Origin: Ectobacillus antri
GTDB lineage: Bacteria; Bacillota; Bacilli; Bacillales; Bacillaceae_G
Assembly: GCF_003852715.1 (NCBI RefSeq)
Contig: NZ_RIAV01000002.1
Location: forward strand, 240,296 to 304,295
DNA length: 64,000 nt
Reading direction: 5' to 3'
Every line of letters begins with the position of its first letter. Position 1 is the stretch's first letter. Both the position numbers and the translations under genes were made by a program. A model generated the notes under the pieces. That model did no database searches. It saw only the letters and a list, made by a program, of their open reading frames with translations, and was not told where the DNA came from. Below are positions 37,833 to 46,626 of the stretch, piece by piece.

Positions 37833-39979
37833 AGTTTCCTGATTTTACAAAGATAGAATTTGACTCACTATTTGAAAGAGAAAGCAGCCCGCAGCAAGAG
37901 GTATCTTTGGCATATAAAGCAAATGAAAAAATTGATATTAAAACGGTATACACAGAACAAGATATTGCAACCTTGGATTATTTAGACGGTAAACCAGGGG
38001 TAGCACCCTATCACCGAGGCCCCTATGCGCTTATGTATACAAACAGACCCTGGACAGTTCGTCAGTATGCTGGTTTTTCGACCGCTGAAGAGAGTAATGC
38101 CTTTTATAAGCGCAATTTGGCGGCGGGACAAAAAGGACTGTCTGTGGCGTTTGATTTGGCTACGCATCGCGGTTATGATTCTAATCATCCACGCGTTGTT
38201 GGTGACGTTGGGAAAGCAGGAGTAGCAATTGACTCTGTTTTGGATATGAAGATATTGTTTGAAGATATTCCTCTTGATCAAATGTCCGTTTCCATGACAA
38301 TGAACGGTGCTGTTTTACCTATTATGGCTTTTTATATTGTTGCGGCAGAGGAACAAGGCGTACAACCTTTGCAATTATCGGGTACGATCCAGAATGATAT
38401 TTTAAAAGAATATATGGTAAGAAACACTTATATTTATCCACCAAAAATGTCCATGCGAATTATCTCTGATATATTCTCTTATACCTCAAAACACATGCCA
38501 AAGTTTAATAGTATCAGTATTTCAGGCTATCATTTGCAGGAAGCGGGTGCACCAGCTGACCTTGAGCTGGCGTACACACTATTAAATGGTATAGAGTATG
38601 TGCGTACCGGTATACAAGCTGGTCTAGATGTTGATATGTTTGCTCCTCGCCTTTCATTTTTCTGGGCGATTGGTATGAATTATTTTATGGAAGTTGCTAA
38701 AATGCGGGCTGGTCGCTTGCTTTGGGCAAAGCTAATGAAGCAATTCCACCCCAAGAATGAAAAGTCGCTCGCTTTGCGGACGCATTCTCAAACATCGGGC
38801 TGGAGCTTGACTGAGCAAGATCCATTCAACAATGTAGCACGTACATGTGTCGAAGCATTGGCTGCTGCGCTCGGTCATACGCAGTCCCTACATACAAATG
38901 CTCTTGATGAAGCAATTGCACTGCCAACAGATTTCTCCGCGCGTATTGCGCGAAATACACAATTATATTTACAGGAAGAAACGGGAATCTGCTCGGTTAT
39001 TGATCCGTGGGGAGGGTCTTATTATGTAGAGTCATTGACAAATGCTCTTGTCGAAAGAGCTTGGACGCATATTGAAGAAATAGAAGCATTAGGTGGTATG
39101 ACGAAAGCGATTGAAAAGGGCATCCCAAAACTGCGTATTGAAGAAGCTGCAGCACGAAGGCAAGCACATATTGACTCTGGAAAAGAACCAATTATCGGTG
39201 TAAATCAATATCGGTTAGAGCAAGAAGAACCGCTTGATATTTTAAATATAGACAATACCGCTGTGCTTAAAAACCAGCTAGCACGTCTTGAAGCTTTGAA
39301 GCAAGCAAGAGATGAGGAACAAGTACAAATAGCGCTTAGAGCTTTAACGGAGGCTGCAAAAGGAAATGATAATCTTTTGGAGCTGGCAGTGCAAGCAGCG
39401 CGCGTCCGTGCAACGCTTGGAGAGATTTCAGATGCAATTGAACAGGTGGCAGGTCGGCACAAGGCGGTTATTCAATCTGTAAGTGGTGTATATGGTTCGG
39501 AATATGAAAACCGGCAGGAAATTGAACGAGTGCGTGATAAAATAGATGTATTTGCGGAAGAAGAAGGTCGTCGTCCGCGCATCTTAATTGTTAAGCTTGG
39601 ACAAGATGGGCATGATCGCGGCGCAAAAGTTGTGGCAACCGCTTATGCGGATCTTGGTTTTGACGTTGATATCGGGCCGCTATTTCAAACACCAGAAGAA
39701 GCGGCACGGCAAGCGGTAGAGAACGATGTACACTGCATTGGGATGAGTTCGTTAGCAGGAGGACATAAAACCTTGCTTCCACAATTAGTAGAAGAACTTA
39801 AAAAATTCGGGAGAGAAGACATTGTTGTCATTGTAGGGGGAGTAATCCCTGTGCAAGATTACGAGTTTTTATATAAAGCAGGGGCAGCTGCGATTTTTGG
39901 ACCTGGTACTGTGATCCCGCAGGCGGCAGAAAAGATTCTTGAAGAAATTCAAAGTCGTCTTGTCGGAGAAACGGAGTAA
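37829..39979 (+). CDS. mutB: Methylmalonyl-CoA mutase large subunit
   Basis: Catalytic, adenosylcobalamin-dependent subunit. 716 residues: TIM barrel with [11 protein letters not shown] and [16 protein letters not shown], then the cobalamin-binding domain with D593-G-H595-D-R-G598, whose histidine coordinates cobalt, and a downstream GMSSLAGGH. It is coupled to mutA by ATGA and to meaB 3 bp later. Together they let propionyl-CoA from Ile/Val or odd-chain fatty acids enter the TCA cycle. Confidence 0.97.
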   Translation: MKFPDFTKIEFDSLFERESSPQQEVSLAYKANEKIDIKTVYTEQDIATLDYLDGKPGVAPYHRGPYALMYTNRPWTVRQYAGFSTAEESNAFYKRNLAAGQKGLSVAFDLATHRGYDSNHPRVVGDVGKAGVAIDSVLDMKILFEDIPLDQMSVSMTMNGAVLPIMAFYIVAAEEQGVQPLQLSGTIQNDILKEYMVRNTYIYPPKMSMRIISDIFSYTSKHMPKFNSISISGYHLQEAGAPADLELAYTLLNGIEYVRTGIQAGLDVDMFAPRLSFFWAIGMNYFMEVAKMRAGRLLWAKLMKQFHPKNEKSLALRTHSQTSGWSLTEQDPFNNVARTCVEALAAALGHTQSLHTNALDEAIALPTDFSARIARNTQLYLQEETGICSVIDPWGGSYYVESLTNALVERAWTHIEEIEALGGMTKAIEKGIPKLRIEEAAARRQAHIDSGKEPIIGVNQYRLEQEEPLDILNIDNTAVLKNQLARLEALKQARDEEQVQIALRALTEAAKGNDNLLELAVQAARVRATLGEISDAIEQVAGRHKAVIQSVSGVYGSEYENRQEIERVRDKIDVFAEEEGRRPRILIVKLGQDGHDRGAKVVATAYADLGFDVDIGPLFQTPEEAARQAVENDVHCIGMSSLAGGHKTLLPQLVEELKKFGREDIVVIVGGVIPVQDYEFLYKAGAAAIFGPGTVIPQAAEKILEEIQSRLVGETE

Positions 39980-39982
39980 ATT

Positions 39983-41077
39983 ATGAAAGAAGAGAAGCGA
40001 CCGGAATGGGTTCCTATAGAACAATCAGAAGCCTTTGCATCCACGATTATGGACGGGACAAAGCCCCCGTTTCCTGAAAATCCCCCCATTAAGAAAAGAA
40101 ATATTTCTGTGGAGGAGCTAGCACAAGGTGTGAAGTGTAACGATCGGGCATTTTTAGCCCAAGCGATTACATTGATTGAAAGCAATGCGCAAAAACATAA
40201 AGACAAAGCGCAGCAACTTCTTAAGTTGCTGCTTCCTGACACAGGAAAATCCATTCGGATTGGAATTACAGGTGTGCCCGGTGCTGGTAAGAGTACATTT
40301 ATTGAAGCGTTTGGTACGATGCTATGTGAGCAGGGATATAAAGTGGCAGTGCTTGCTATTGATCCAAGTAGCACGCTGACGCGAGGTAGTATTTTAGGAG
40401 ATAAGACGAGAATGGAACGTCTTATTCAGCAGAAAAATGCTTTTGTACGCCCTTCTCCTTCAGGAGGAGCACTTGGCGGTGTGAATCGCCGGACACGAGA
40501 AACAATGCTTCTATGTGAAGCTGCGGGTTACAACGTTATTATTGTAGAAACAGTTGGTGTCGGTCAAAGTGAGGGTATGGTTCGAGATATGGTTGACTTT
40601 TTCCTTCTCCTTACATTGACTGGAGCAGGAGATGAATTACAGGGCATAAAGCGCGGTATTTTAGAGTTAACCGATGCTATATTAATTAACAAGGCAGATG
40701 GAGAAAATAAAGTGCAAGCATTGCAAACAGCTTCCTTATATACACGTATGGCCCATGTGTTTCAGCCTATCACAGACGGATGGACTGTTAACATTTCTAC
40801 ATGCTCAGCTCTTTTAGGTGAAGGGATAACGGAATTTTGGCAGACAGTACGCATGTTTGAAGCAGAAACGAAGTCCTCTGGCGTATTTGAACAGCGGCGC
40901 TTACAGCAACAAAAGAAATGGCTATACACTTCAATCCGAGAGGAATTAGAGCAACGCTTTTTTTCGCAACCTGAAATGAGAGCGCATATTTTTGCTTGTG
41001 AGCGTGATATTTTGCAAGGTAAAAAAACGGTAACCACAGCTGTAGCGGAACTATTGACATATTATGAAGCGCTGTAA
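39983..41077 (+). CDS. meaB: MeaB/ArgK-type GTPase, mutase chaperone
   Basis: G3E-family GTPase that loads and protects the cobalamin cofactor of methylmalonyl-CoA mutase. 364 residues with Walker A GVPGAGKST, DPSSTLTRGSILGDKTRM, VETVGVGQSE and the base-recognition NKADGEN. Older databases call it ArgK, but its place right after mutB supports the mutase role. The ATG overlaps the end of the mutB region with only 3 bp between. Confidence 0.95.
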   Translation: MKEEKRPEWVPIEQSEAFASTIMDGTKPPFPENPPIKKRNISVEELAQGVKCNDRAFLAQAITLIESNAQKHKDKAQQLLKLLLPDTGKSIRIGITGVPGAGKSTFIEAFGTMLCEQGYKVAVLAIDPSSTLTRGSILGDKTRMERLIQQKNAFVRPSPSGGALGGVNRRTRETMLLCEAAGYNVIIVETVGVGQSEGMVRDMVDFFLLLTLTGAGDELQGIKRGILELTDAILINKADGENKVQALQTASLYTRMAHVFQPITDGWTVNISTCSALLGEGITEFWQTVRMFEAETKSSGVFEQRRLQQQKKWLYTSIREELEQRFFSQPEMRAHIFACERDILQGKKTVTTAVAELLTYYEAL

Positions 41078-41136
41078 ATGGCAATCCTTCTAGGGAATTG
41101 ATAAAATGATAATAGCTACACAAAGGAGGATTTATT

Positions 41137-41571
41137 ATGGTTAATTTTAACTTTTTTATGAACGACGTTGTACAACAAGCACGTCAAGAAATTGCAGCAG
41201 CCGGTTATACGCAGCTAACAACGCCTGAGGAAGTAGACGATGCATTCAAACGCCCGGGTGTTACGCTTGTAATGATTAACTCGGTGTGTGGGTGTGCAGG
41301 CGGTGTGGCTCGTCCTGCAGCAGCGCATTCTGTACATTACGATAAGCGTCCTGACCATTTTGTAACGGTATTTGCAGGGCAAGATAAAGAAGCGACACAA
41401 CATGCGCGTGAGTATTTTGAAGGATATCCGCCTTCTTCACCTTCATTTGCACTTTTAAAGGATGGAAAAATCTTAACGATGGTTGAACGTCACGAAATTG
41501 AAGGACATTCTCCAATGCAGGTTGTTGAAAAATTACAAGGGTATTTCGATCAATATTGTGAAGAAGTATAA
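41137..41571 (+). CDS. brxB: Bacilliredoxin BrxB (YqiW family)
   Basis: Removes bacillithiol from S-bacillithiolated proteins. 144 residues, thioredoxin-like fold, with the CGC active site at C51-G-C53 in [14 protein letters not shown]. Strong AAAGGAGG. In B. subtilis it lies directly after bkdB; here mutAB-meaB and two other genes are in between. The stop overlaps a terminator. Confidence 0.95.
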   Translation: MVNFNFFMNDVVQQARQEIAAAGYTQLTTPEEVDDAFKRPGVTLVMINSVCGCAGGVARPAAAHSVHYDKRPDHFVTVFAGQDKEATQHAREYFEGYPPSSPSFALLKDGKILTMVERHEIEGHSPMQVVEKLQGYFDQYCEEV

Positions 41572-41597
41572 AAGCTGACAGCTGTCAGCTTTTTTAT
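41570..41597 (+). terminator. Palindromic terminator of brxB
   Basis: AAAAGCTGACAG (41570-41581) and CTGTCAGCTTTT (41582-41593) form a 24-bp perfect palindrome ending in a T run. Since no unpaired loop exists, the central four bases must open. Confidence 0.88.
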
Positions 41598-41624
41598 TTC
41601 CCCATTGCACCTACGATTGGAAAA

Positions 41625-41850
41625 GTGAGCATTCTGACGAACACTTCCCGTACGATTTGCGGTTTATTTTACGATCTTTGCGATGAAATGCAGGAACTGA
41701 ATTGGGCTGTCGCTCTTCAGTAGATGATCGAGATTCTTCAGGATGTCATAAAACAGTTAAAAACTGATTGAGAGTCAAATTCAGCAATGGATTAACGGAA
41801 TTTCTAGATATATCAAGGTTTATTTACCAATTTCATTCTGTGAAAGTTGA
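41625..41850 (+). pseudogene. Decayed small coding sequence, family not recognised
   Basis: A GTG-initiated frame reads SILTNTSRTICGLFYDLC and ELNWAVALQ, then meets TAG (41721). The same frame continues MIEILQDVIKQLKTD to TGA (41769). A +1 frame then reads ESQIQQWINGISRYIK and ends at 41848-41850. The amphipathic, hydrophobic, codon-like content across two stops and one shift suggests a former gene of about 75 residues. No ribosome site remains. I cannot name the family. The rest of the 391 bp between brxB and the next gene is AT-rich promoter DNA. Confidence 0.4.
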
Positions 41851-41897
41851 GTAATTAGGTTCAAACTTAAAAACTTTTTTAAAAAATTTTTTATGCG

Positions 41898-41926
41898 ACC
41901 CCCTTAAAAATAAGTAAGCCCCCGAA
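41898..41926 (+). promoter_or_regulatory. Sigma-I-like promoter
   Basis: ACCCCC (41898-41903) and CGAA (41923-41926) match the -35 and -10 elements known for sigma-I of B. subtilis and clostridia, with 19 bases between them. An A/T-rich stretch lies just upstream. The site is 37 bp before the DUF5667 gene, and sigI itself lies right behind that gene. The spacing should be compared with proven sigma-I promoters. Confidence 0.6.
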
Positions 41927-41962
41927 TATATATAGTGACCTAAGCAAATGGGGGAAGGTAAT

Positions 41963-42916
41963 ATGAAAAACGTATTCGTAAAAGGCACTATGACAACCAT
42001 ATTGCTGTGCAGTCCGTTTTTGGTGGGAACGGCCTATGCAGACACAAACACGGAGAAAACAACAGAAGAAGCACCAGCACTTGTGCAAGGCGATTTCTTT
42101 TATTTCATCAAAACGATGATGGAAGATATTCGTTTGGCACTAGCGACAAACGATTTAGACAAAGCGAAGCTCTTATCTGAACAAGCCGCAGATCGTATTG
42201 CACAAGCGCGTGTATTGATCCAAGAGGGGAAAGACAATTACACACAAGATACATTAAAAGAAGCTGCCGATAAATTAGAAAAAGCAGATGAACTTTTGGG
42301 AGAAGATACAGAGCAAACGCCTTCTGAAACAGATCAATTGATAGTAGTAGCAGATGACGCTTCTGATAAAACGGAGGAAGAAGCGACAGAAACAGAGACA
42401 GAGACAGAGGTAGCAAAACCTGTTACAGAAAAAGAAAAGGTGAAAATTCATATCGGACACAATATTGAGGCTTTAGCAAAAGTACTCGATAAAGTAAAGA
42501 ATCCGAAGGCAAAAGCCGCCATTGCTAAAAATATAGAGAAAAGCTTTGTAAAACTTGCGAATAAAATAGAAAAAAAGCAAGCAAAGCAAGAACTTGTTAT
42601 TATAGGGGAAAGCAAGCAGAAACAAATAGAGACAAAACCTGAGGAGTCTGTGGATGTACAGGTGATGCAGCCGGAACAAGAACAAGAGGCGGTTACAGCA
42701 CCGGCACAACTAGAAATAGCAACGCCAGCAGTACCTGCAACGCCAGCAGTACCTGCAACACCAGCGAAACGTCCGGTAAAACCAGCGGTGCAAAAGCCTG
42801 AGCATACACAAGGTCCAAAAGAAAAGAAAGAACACCATGATAACGGTCAAAAGCATGGTCATGAAAAGAAAGAGCAAGGAAAACAAGGTCACAAAAAGCA
42901 TCAAGACAAGCAGTAA
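41963..42916 (+). CDS. Secreted DUF5667 protein with Lys/His/Gln-rich tail
   Basis: 317 residues from ATG 41963; the frame's earlier ATG at 41948 overlaps the GGGGGAAGG ribosome site. Signal peptide with cleavage near AYA-DT (about residue 27). Residues 40-100 hold a DUF5667-type helical domain (FFYFIKTMMEDIRLALAT, then DKAKLLSEQAADRIAQARVL). Next come an acidic Glu/Thr stretch, a second helical part (about 155-205), an Ala-Thr-Pro repeat (TPAVPATPAVPATP) and a strongly basic tail rich in Lys, His and Gln. It is probably surface- or wall-associated. Position and promoter suggest it belongs to the SigI-RsgI system. Confidence 0.82.
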   Translation: MKNVFVKGTMTTILLCSPFLVGTAYADTNTEKTTEEAPALVQGDFFYFIKTMMEDIRLALATNDLDKAKLLSEQAADRIAQARVLIQEGKDNYTQDTLKEAADKLEKADELLGEDTEQTPSETDQLIVVADDASDKTEEEATETETETEVAKPVTEKEKVKIHIGHNIEALAKVLDKVKNPKAKAAIAKNIEKSFVKLANKIEKKQAKQELVIIGESKQKQIETKPEESVDVQVMQPEQEQEAVTAPAQLEIATPAVPATPAVPATPAKRPVKPAVQKPEHTQGPKEKKEHHDNGQKHGHEKKEQGKQGHKKHQDKQ

Positions 42917-42926
42917 GACCCTGTGG

Positions 42927-42958
42927 TATAATGGTCACTTCTTAAAGAAGTGACCATT
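42927..42958 (+). promoter_or_regulatory. Extended -10 and perfect hairpin before sigI
   Basis: TGGTATAAT (42924-42932) is an extended -10 sequence. Overlapping it, 42930-42943 and 42945-42958 are 14-bp perfect arms around a single A, with no T run after them. The hairpin may separate the DUF5667 transcript from sigI, or it may be an operator over the sigI promoter. Both readings are inference. Confidence 0.45.
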
Positions 42959-42989
42959 CTGCTATTGACAGAAGAGGGGAGAATTACTT

Positions 42990-43709
42990 GTGTTAAGTTT
43001 GTTGTTTAAAGTGAAAAGACCGGGCGCGGAAGAGCTTGTTATGCAGCTCCAATCCGGCAAAGGAGATTTAGATGAATTTCTTACGAAGTACCGCCCTTTT
43101 ATAAGAAAAACAGTTTCAACAGTTTGTCGTCGCTATATTACGGAGCAAGATGACGAATACAGCATCGGATTGTTTGCTTTTCATCAAGCAATTCAGCAAT
43201 ATTCATATAAGAAGGGAAAGTCATTTTTTGCATTTGCTGAGCTTCTTATAAAAAGAGATATTATTGATCATATGCGTAAAGAATTTAAACATAATCTTGT
43301 CTTTTTACAAGAAGACCAGCAAGAAGAAGCCATTGAAATAAAAATGGCTTTGTCTGAATATATGAAAGAACTGGAAACATCAGATCGAAAAGACGAAATA
43401 CTGCATTTTCAGACAGTATTGAGTGAATTTAAAATCTCTTTTTCCGATTTGGTAAAAGACTCTCCAAAGCATCGAGATACACGGCAAAAGCTCATGTGTA
43501 TTGCGCAGCAATTGGCGCATGAAGAAGAGTTGTTACAAGAATTGTTTCAAAAGAAAAAGCTACCTTTAAGACGAATAGAAAGTTCCTTTCATGTAAGTAG
43601 AAAGGTCTTAGAAAGTCATCGTCGCTATATTATCGCCATTTGCATTGTGTTTGTGAACCAATATACTCATATTTTGGAGTATATACAAGGAGGAAAGAGC
43701 GATGAATAA
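42990..43709 (+). CDS. sigI: RNA polymerase sigma factor SigI
   Basis: Sigma-70-family factor of the SigI type, 239 residues, starting with GTG 42990 behind AGGGGAG. Region 2 is recognisable (DEFLTKYRPFIRKTVSTVC, then DEYSIGLFAFHQAIQQY and FFAFAELLIKRDIIDHMRK) and the C-terminal SigI domain contains the HTH-like LRRIESSFHVSRKVLESHR. SigI responds to heat and cell-wall stress in B. subtilis and to polysaccharides in clostridia. It overlaps rsgI by 8 bp, so factor and anti-factor are co-produced. Confidence 0.95.
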   Translation: MLSLLFKVKRPGAEELVMQLQSGKGDLDEFLTKYRPFIRKTVSTVCRRYITEQDDEYSIGLFAFHQAIQQYSYKKGKSFFAFAELLIKRDIIDHMRKEFKHNLVFLQEDQQEEAIEIKMALSEYMKELETSDRKDEILHFQTVLSEFKISFSDLVKDSPKHRDTRQKLMCIAQQLAHEEELLQELFQKKKLPLRRIESSFHVSRKVLESHRRYIIAICIVFVNQYTHILEYIQGGKSDE

Positions 43710-44694
43710 AGGGATTATTATGGAAATGAAACGAAGTACTGTGGTCGTTCTGACCCCAAGTGGAGAATTTATCACATGCAAGCGAGAGCAGGCATATACG
43801 ATTGGACAAGAAGTCTCAATAAGACCTGTTCAGCGTTGGAGCTTTTCTATTTTAAAGCCAGCAGTTGCTATTTTGTGTTGTGTATTTTTGATGATGCTAT
43901 ATAGTAACCGGCCAGATCGGGTGTTAGCATATGTTGCTATTGATATTAATCCGAGCTTAGAGGTAGGAGTAACAGACCAGCTCCGCGTGGTTGAATTGTA
44001 TGCGTATAATAAAGATGGAAAGCGTATTATTCAGCATTTATCAAATTGGAAACATCAGTCCTTGCAAAATGTTATTAACAATATCGTAGCAGAAAGTAGA
44101 GAAGAAGGTTACTTAAAGGAACAGGGCATTACATTTACGGCTGTTACGAAGGAAAAGGAAATGTCTGACAGATTGAATCAGAATCTGAAAGACTTGAAGG
44201 CTACTTATGAAGCGCAAAGCGTTCAAGTTGTCTATCAGCAAAGTACGCTAGAACAACGAGCTATTGCTAAAAAGCAAGGCATTAGTACAGGAAAGTACCT
44301 ACAAAAACAAAACAAGCAATTTAAACAACCAAAGCAACAAGAAGACAGAAACCAACAAGATATAATTCATTCAAATGAGTCACACATAACAGTGCCTCCA
44401 CAGGATGCTCCTCCTGCTATGCCTGTTGTACCAAAACAGAAACAGAAACAGAAACAGGAACAGGAACAGGAACAGGAACAGAAACAGGAACAGAAACAGG
44501 AACAGAAACAGAAACAGAAACAGAAACATCCTGTTAACCAGTCTCGCTCGAATGAAGATAAGCACAAGTTTGAACAAAAAAAGGAACGTGTTCAGCCGCA
44601 GCACAAACCTGAACAAGGCAATCGTTCCAATCATGGGAAGCAGCCAGAACATAAAGAAAAGCCTGAGAAAAAATGGGAAAAAGAGCCTAGATAA
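43702..44694 (+). CDS. rsgI: Anti-sigma-I factor RsgI
   Basis: 330 residues. The N-terminal cytoplasmic domain (about 3-50, GIIMEMKRSTVVVLTPSGEF) binds SigI. One membrane helix lies at about 53-71. The conserved extracytoplasmic part has AYVAIDINPSLEVGV, then VVELYAYNKDGKRII. The external tail (about 200-330) is unstructured and consists almost only of Lys, Gln, Glu, Pro, His and Asn, including a (K/E)Q array from a 6-bp DNA repeat. No carbohydrate-binding module is attached, unlike clostridial RsgI proteins. AAGGAGG ribosome site. Confidence 0.93.
   Translation: MNKGIIMEMKRSTVVVLTPSGEFITCKREQAYTIGQEVSIRPVQRWSFSILKPAVAILCCVFLMMLYSNRPDRVLAYVAIDINPSLEVGVTDQLRVVELYAYNKDGKRIIQHLSNWKHQSLQNVINNIVAESREEGYLKEQGITFTAVTKEKEMSDRLNQNLKDLKATYEAQSVQVVYQQSTLEQRAIAKKQGISTGKYLQKQNKQFKQPKQQEDRNQQDIIHSNESHITVPPQDAPPAMPVVPKQKQKQKQEQEQEQEQKQEQKQEQKQKQKQKHPVNQSRSNEDKHKFEQKKERVQPQHKPEQGNRSNHGKQPEHKEKPEKKWEKEPR
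44434..44529 (+). repeat. Hexanucleotide array AAACAG/GAACAG in rsgI
   Basis: Fifteen consecutive 6-bp units (44434-44523) and a partial sixteenth alternate AAACAG and GAACAG without interruption, encoding Lys-Gln and Glu-Gln dipeptides. Because the unit is 6 bp, gain or loss of copies keeps the frame and only changes the length and charge of the RsgI tail. Confidence 0.95.
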
Positions 44695-44710
44695 GATGTA
44701 TATATTTGTT

Positions 44711-44742
44711 AAAAAGCAGAGCTTTAGGCTCTGCTTTTTTTG
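44711..44742 (+). terminator. Intrinsic terminator of sigI-rsgI
   Basis: AAAAAGCAGAGC (44711-44722) and GCTCTGCTTTTT (44728-44739) with a 5-base loop and a T run. Confidence 0.92.
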
Positions 44743-44932
44743 TTTTGGAATAAATAATACTACTATATTAATTGTATGAAAAAGCATAAATATTCACTTG
44801 TTAAGCTTAATGTTGCACATTTTTTTAGAATAATTTAGGGGTTTTTAATAATAAAACCTTGTTTTATAGGTGTTTTATTGAAATTCACTGATAATGTAAG
44901 AAAAATACAGATAGAAAATTTTAAAAAGAATA

Positions 44933-44960
44933 TTGTATAAATATAAAAATGTGTTAAAAT
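44933..44960 (+). promoter_or_regulatory. Sigma-A promoter of the art operon
   Basis: TTGTAT (44933-44938) and TAAAAT (44955-44960) are 16 bp apart, with TG one base before the -10. In the leader, TATGTGGT (45000-45007) and ACCACATA (45014-45021) form an 8-bp inverted repeat that could be an operator. The 370 bp between rsgI and artP are otherwise very AT-rich, with no reading frame. Confidence 0.55.
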
Positions 44961-45064
44961 ACATTTTGTAGAATAAAAATAACAAAAAATCTTCTTGCAT
45001 ATGTGGTTTGTTTACCACATAATAAGTAAGTAAATTCAGAAAATTTAAAACAGGGGGAATTATA

Positions 45065-45832
45065 ATGAAAAAGTTATTGTCGATTTTATTGGCCAGCTTA
45101 CTTGTTGTAGGTATTCTGGGTGCTTGTTCTAAACAAGAGACTTCAGACAAAAAGAAAGTGCTTGTAATGGGAACATCCGCAGATTATAAGCCGTACGAAT
45201 ACATTGATTCAGCAAAGAGTGATGAAATTATTGGATTTGATGTAGATATAGCAAAATATATTGCTAAAGAGCTAGGATACGAGATTAAGATTAAGGATAT
45301 GGACTTTACGGGTTTATTGGCTGCAATGGAAGCCAAAAAAGTTGATTTTGTTATGGCTGGTATGACACCAACAGCAGAGCGTAAGAAAAATGCTGACTTT
45401 ACAGATATTTACTTTACAGCTAAAAATCTGGTAATCTCCAAGGATGGCGCAGTACAAAAAGTAGAAGATTTAAAAGGTAAAACAGTGGGTGTCCAAACAG
45501 GATCTATTCAAGAAGGAAAAGCGAAGGACATTCAAAAAGCAACAGAAATTAAGATTACAGACCGAAACCGTATTCCTGAGTTGTTTGAAGAGCTAAAAGC
45601 AGGTCGCGTTGATGCAATTATCATTGAAGACACAGTAGCAAAGGGTTATTTAGCAAAAATGTCCGAGCTAAAAAGCATTGAAATCCCTGAAGCTGCTGAT
45701 GAGGCTGGTTCGGCTATCGCATTTCCAAAAGGAAGCAAGCAAACAGAAGAATTCAATAAAGTAATTAAAAAGATGCAAGATAATGGTGAGATGGAAAAGT
45801 TAATTAAGAAATGGTTCGGCGACGAACAATAA
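45065..45832 (+). CDS. artP: Arginine-type amino acid-binding lipoprotein ArtP
   Basis: Extracellular solute receptor of an amino acid ABC importer. 255 residues. The lipobox LGAC puts the lipidated cysteine at C21, and the mature protein is a family 3 solute-binding domain (ADYKPYEYIDS, then GFDVDIAKYIAKEL and GMTPTAERK). The ribosome site is GGGGG. Order with a permease and ATPase matches yqiX-yqiY-yqiZ, assigned to arginine uptake. Exact amino acid specificity is inferred from that synteny. Confidence 0.93.
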   Translation: MKKLLSILLASLLVVGILGACSKQETSDKKKVLVMGTSADYKPYEYIDSAKSDEIIGFDVDIAKYIAKELGYEIKIKDMDFTGLLAAMEAKKVDFVMAGMTPTAERKKNADFTDIYFTAKNLVISKDGAVQKVEDLKGKTVGVQTGSIQEGKAKDIQKATEIKITDRNRIPELFEELKAGRVDAIIIEDTVAKGYLAKMSELKSIEIPEAADEAGSAIAFPKGSKQTEEFNKVIKKMQDNGEMEKLIKKWFGDEQ

Positions 45833-45843
45833 GTATAAATATG

Positions 45844-45877
45844 GGAATCTCCTCAAAGAATGTAGGAGATTCCTTAT
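45844..45877 (+). terminator. Partial terminator between artP and artQ
   Basis: GGAATCTCCT (45844-45853) and AGGAGATTCC (45864-45873) are perfect arms followed only by TTATT. A leaky hairpin here would give more receptor than permease, as is common in such operons. Confidence 0.7.
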
Positions 45878-45966
45878 TGCCTTTATGAAGGTATAACAAA
45901 AATGTTCGAAAGTTACTTTAATTGTACTTTTGGATAGCTGATTTGAGAGGAAAGGACGGCATATAG

Positions 45967-46626
45967 ATGAATCTTGATTTTTCACAAATTGCGCCATCGT
46001 TACCGTATATACTAAAAGGCTTACAAGTTACACTTCAAATCGTAGCTGTGTCTGCAATATTTGGCTTTACCCTAGGTACTCTTCTGGCATTATGTAAGAT
46101 TGCTAGAATTAAAGCTTTAGGCTGGTTCGCAGATGCGTATACGTCTGTATTTCGCGGGACACCACTTGTACTACAACTCATGATTATCTATTACGGCTTG
46201 CCGCAGCTCACCGGCTATGATATTACCGCGTTTTTAGCAGCAGTTCTTGCGTTTGGACTAAACTCCGGTGCATATATGTCAGAGGTTATTCGAGCTGGTA
46301 TTCAAGCTGTTGATAAGGGACAAACAGAAGCTGCGATGGCTCTTGGTATTCCATACCGTAAGATGATGTTAAATATTATCTTACCGCAGGCTCTTAAAAA
46401 TATCCTACCGGCCTTAATGAACGAATTCATCACTCTTACAAAAGAATCAGCTGTTGTAACAGTTATTGGTGCAGCTGATTTGATGCGCCGTGCCTATATT
46501 GTCGGCGGCGAAACATATTCTTACTTTGAACCGCTTCTGTTTGTAGGTGCTATTTACTACTTACTCATTATGCTGTTGACGCTTCTCGGAAAAGCGATTG
46601 AAAGGAGAATGAAAAAAGGTGATTAA
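45967..46626 (+). CDS. artQ: Arginine ABC transporter permease ArtQ
   Basis: 219 residues, with about five membrane helices and the ATPase-docking EAA loop ([21 protein letters not shown]). HisM/GlnP family start [28 protein letters not shown]. Its end overlaps artM by 8 bp. Confidence 0.94.
   Translation: MNLDFSQIAPSLPYILKGLQVTLQIVAVSAIFGFTLGTLLALCKIARIKALGWFADAYTSVFRGTPLVLQLMIIYYGLPQLTGYDITAFLAAVLAFGLNSGAYMSEVIRAGIQAVDKGQTEAAMALGIPYRKMMLNIILPQALKNILPALMNEFITLTKESAVVTVIGAADLMRRAYIVGGETYSYFEPLLFVGAIYYLLIMLLTLLGKAIERRMKKGD

Noticed and set aside
44434..44529. Sequencing or assembly artefact in the hexanucleotide array
   Set aside because: The array mixes two unit types in a fixed order and keeps frame with a plausible charged tail; copy number may be imprecise, but the array is real.
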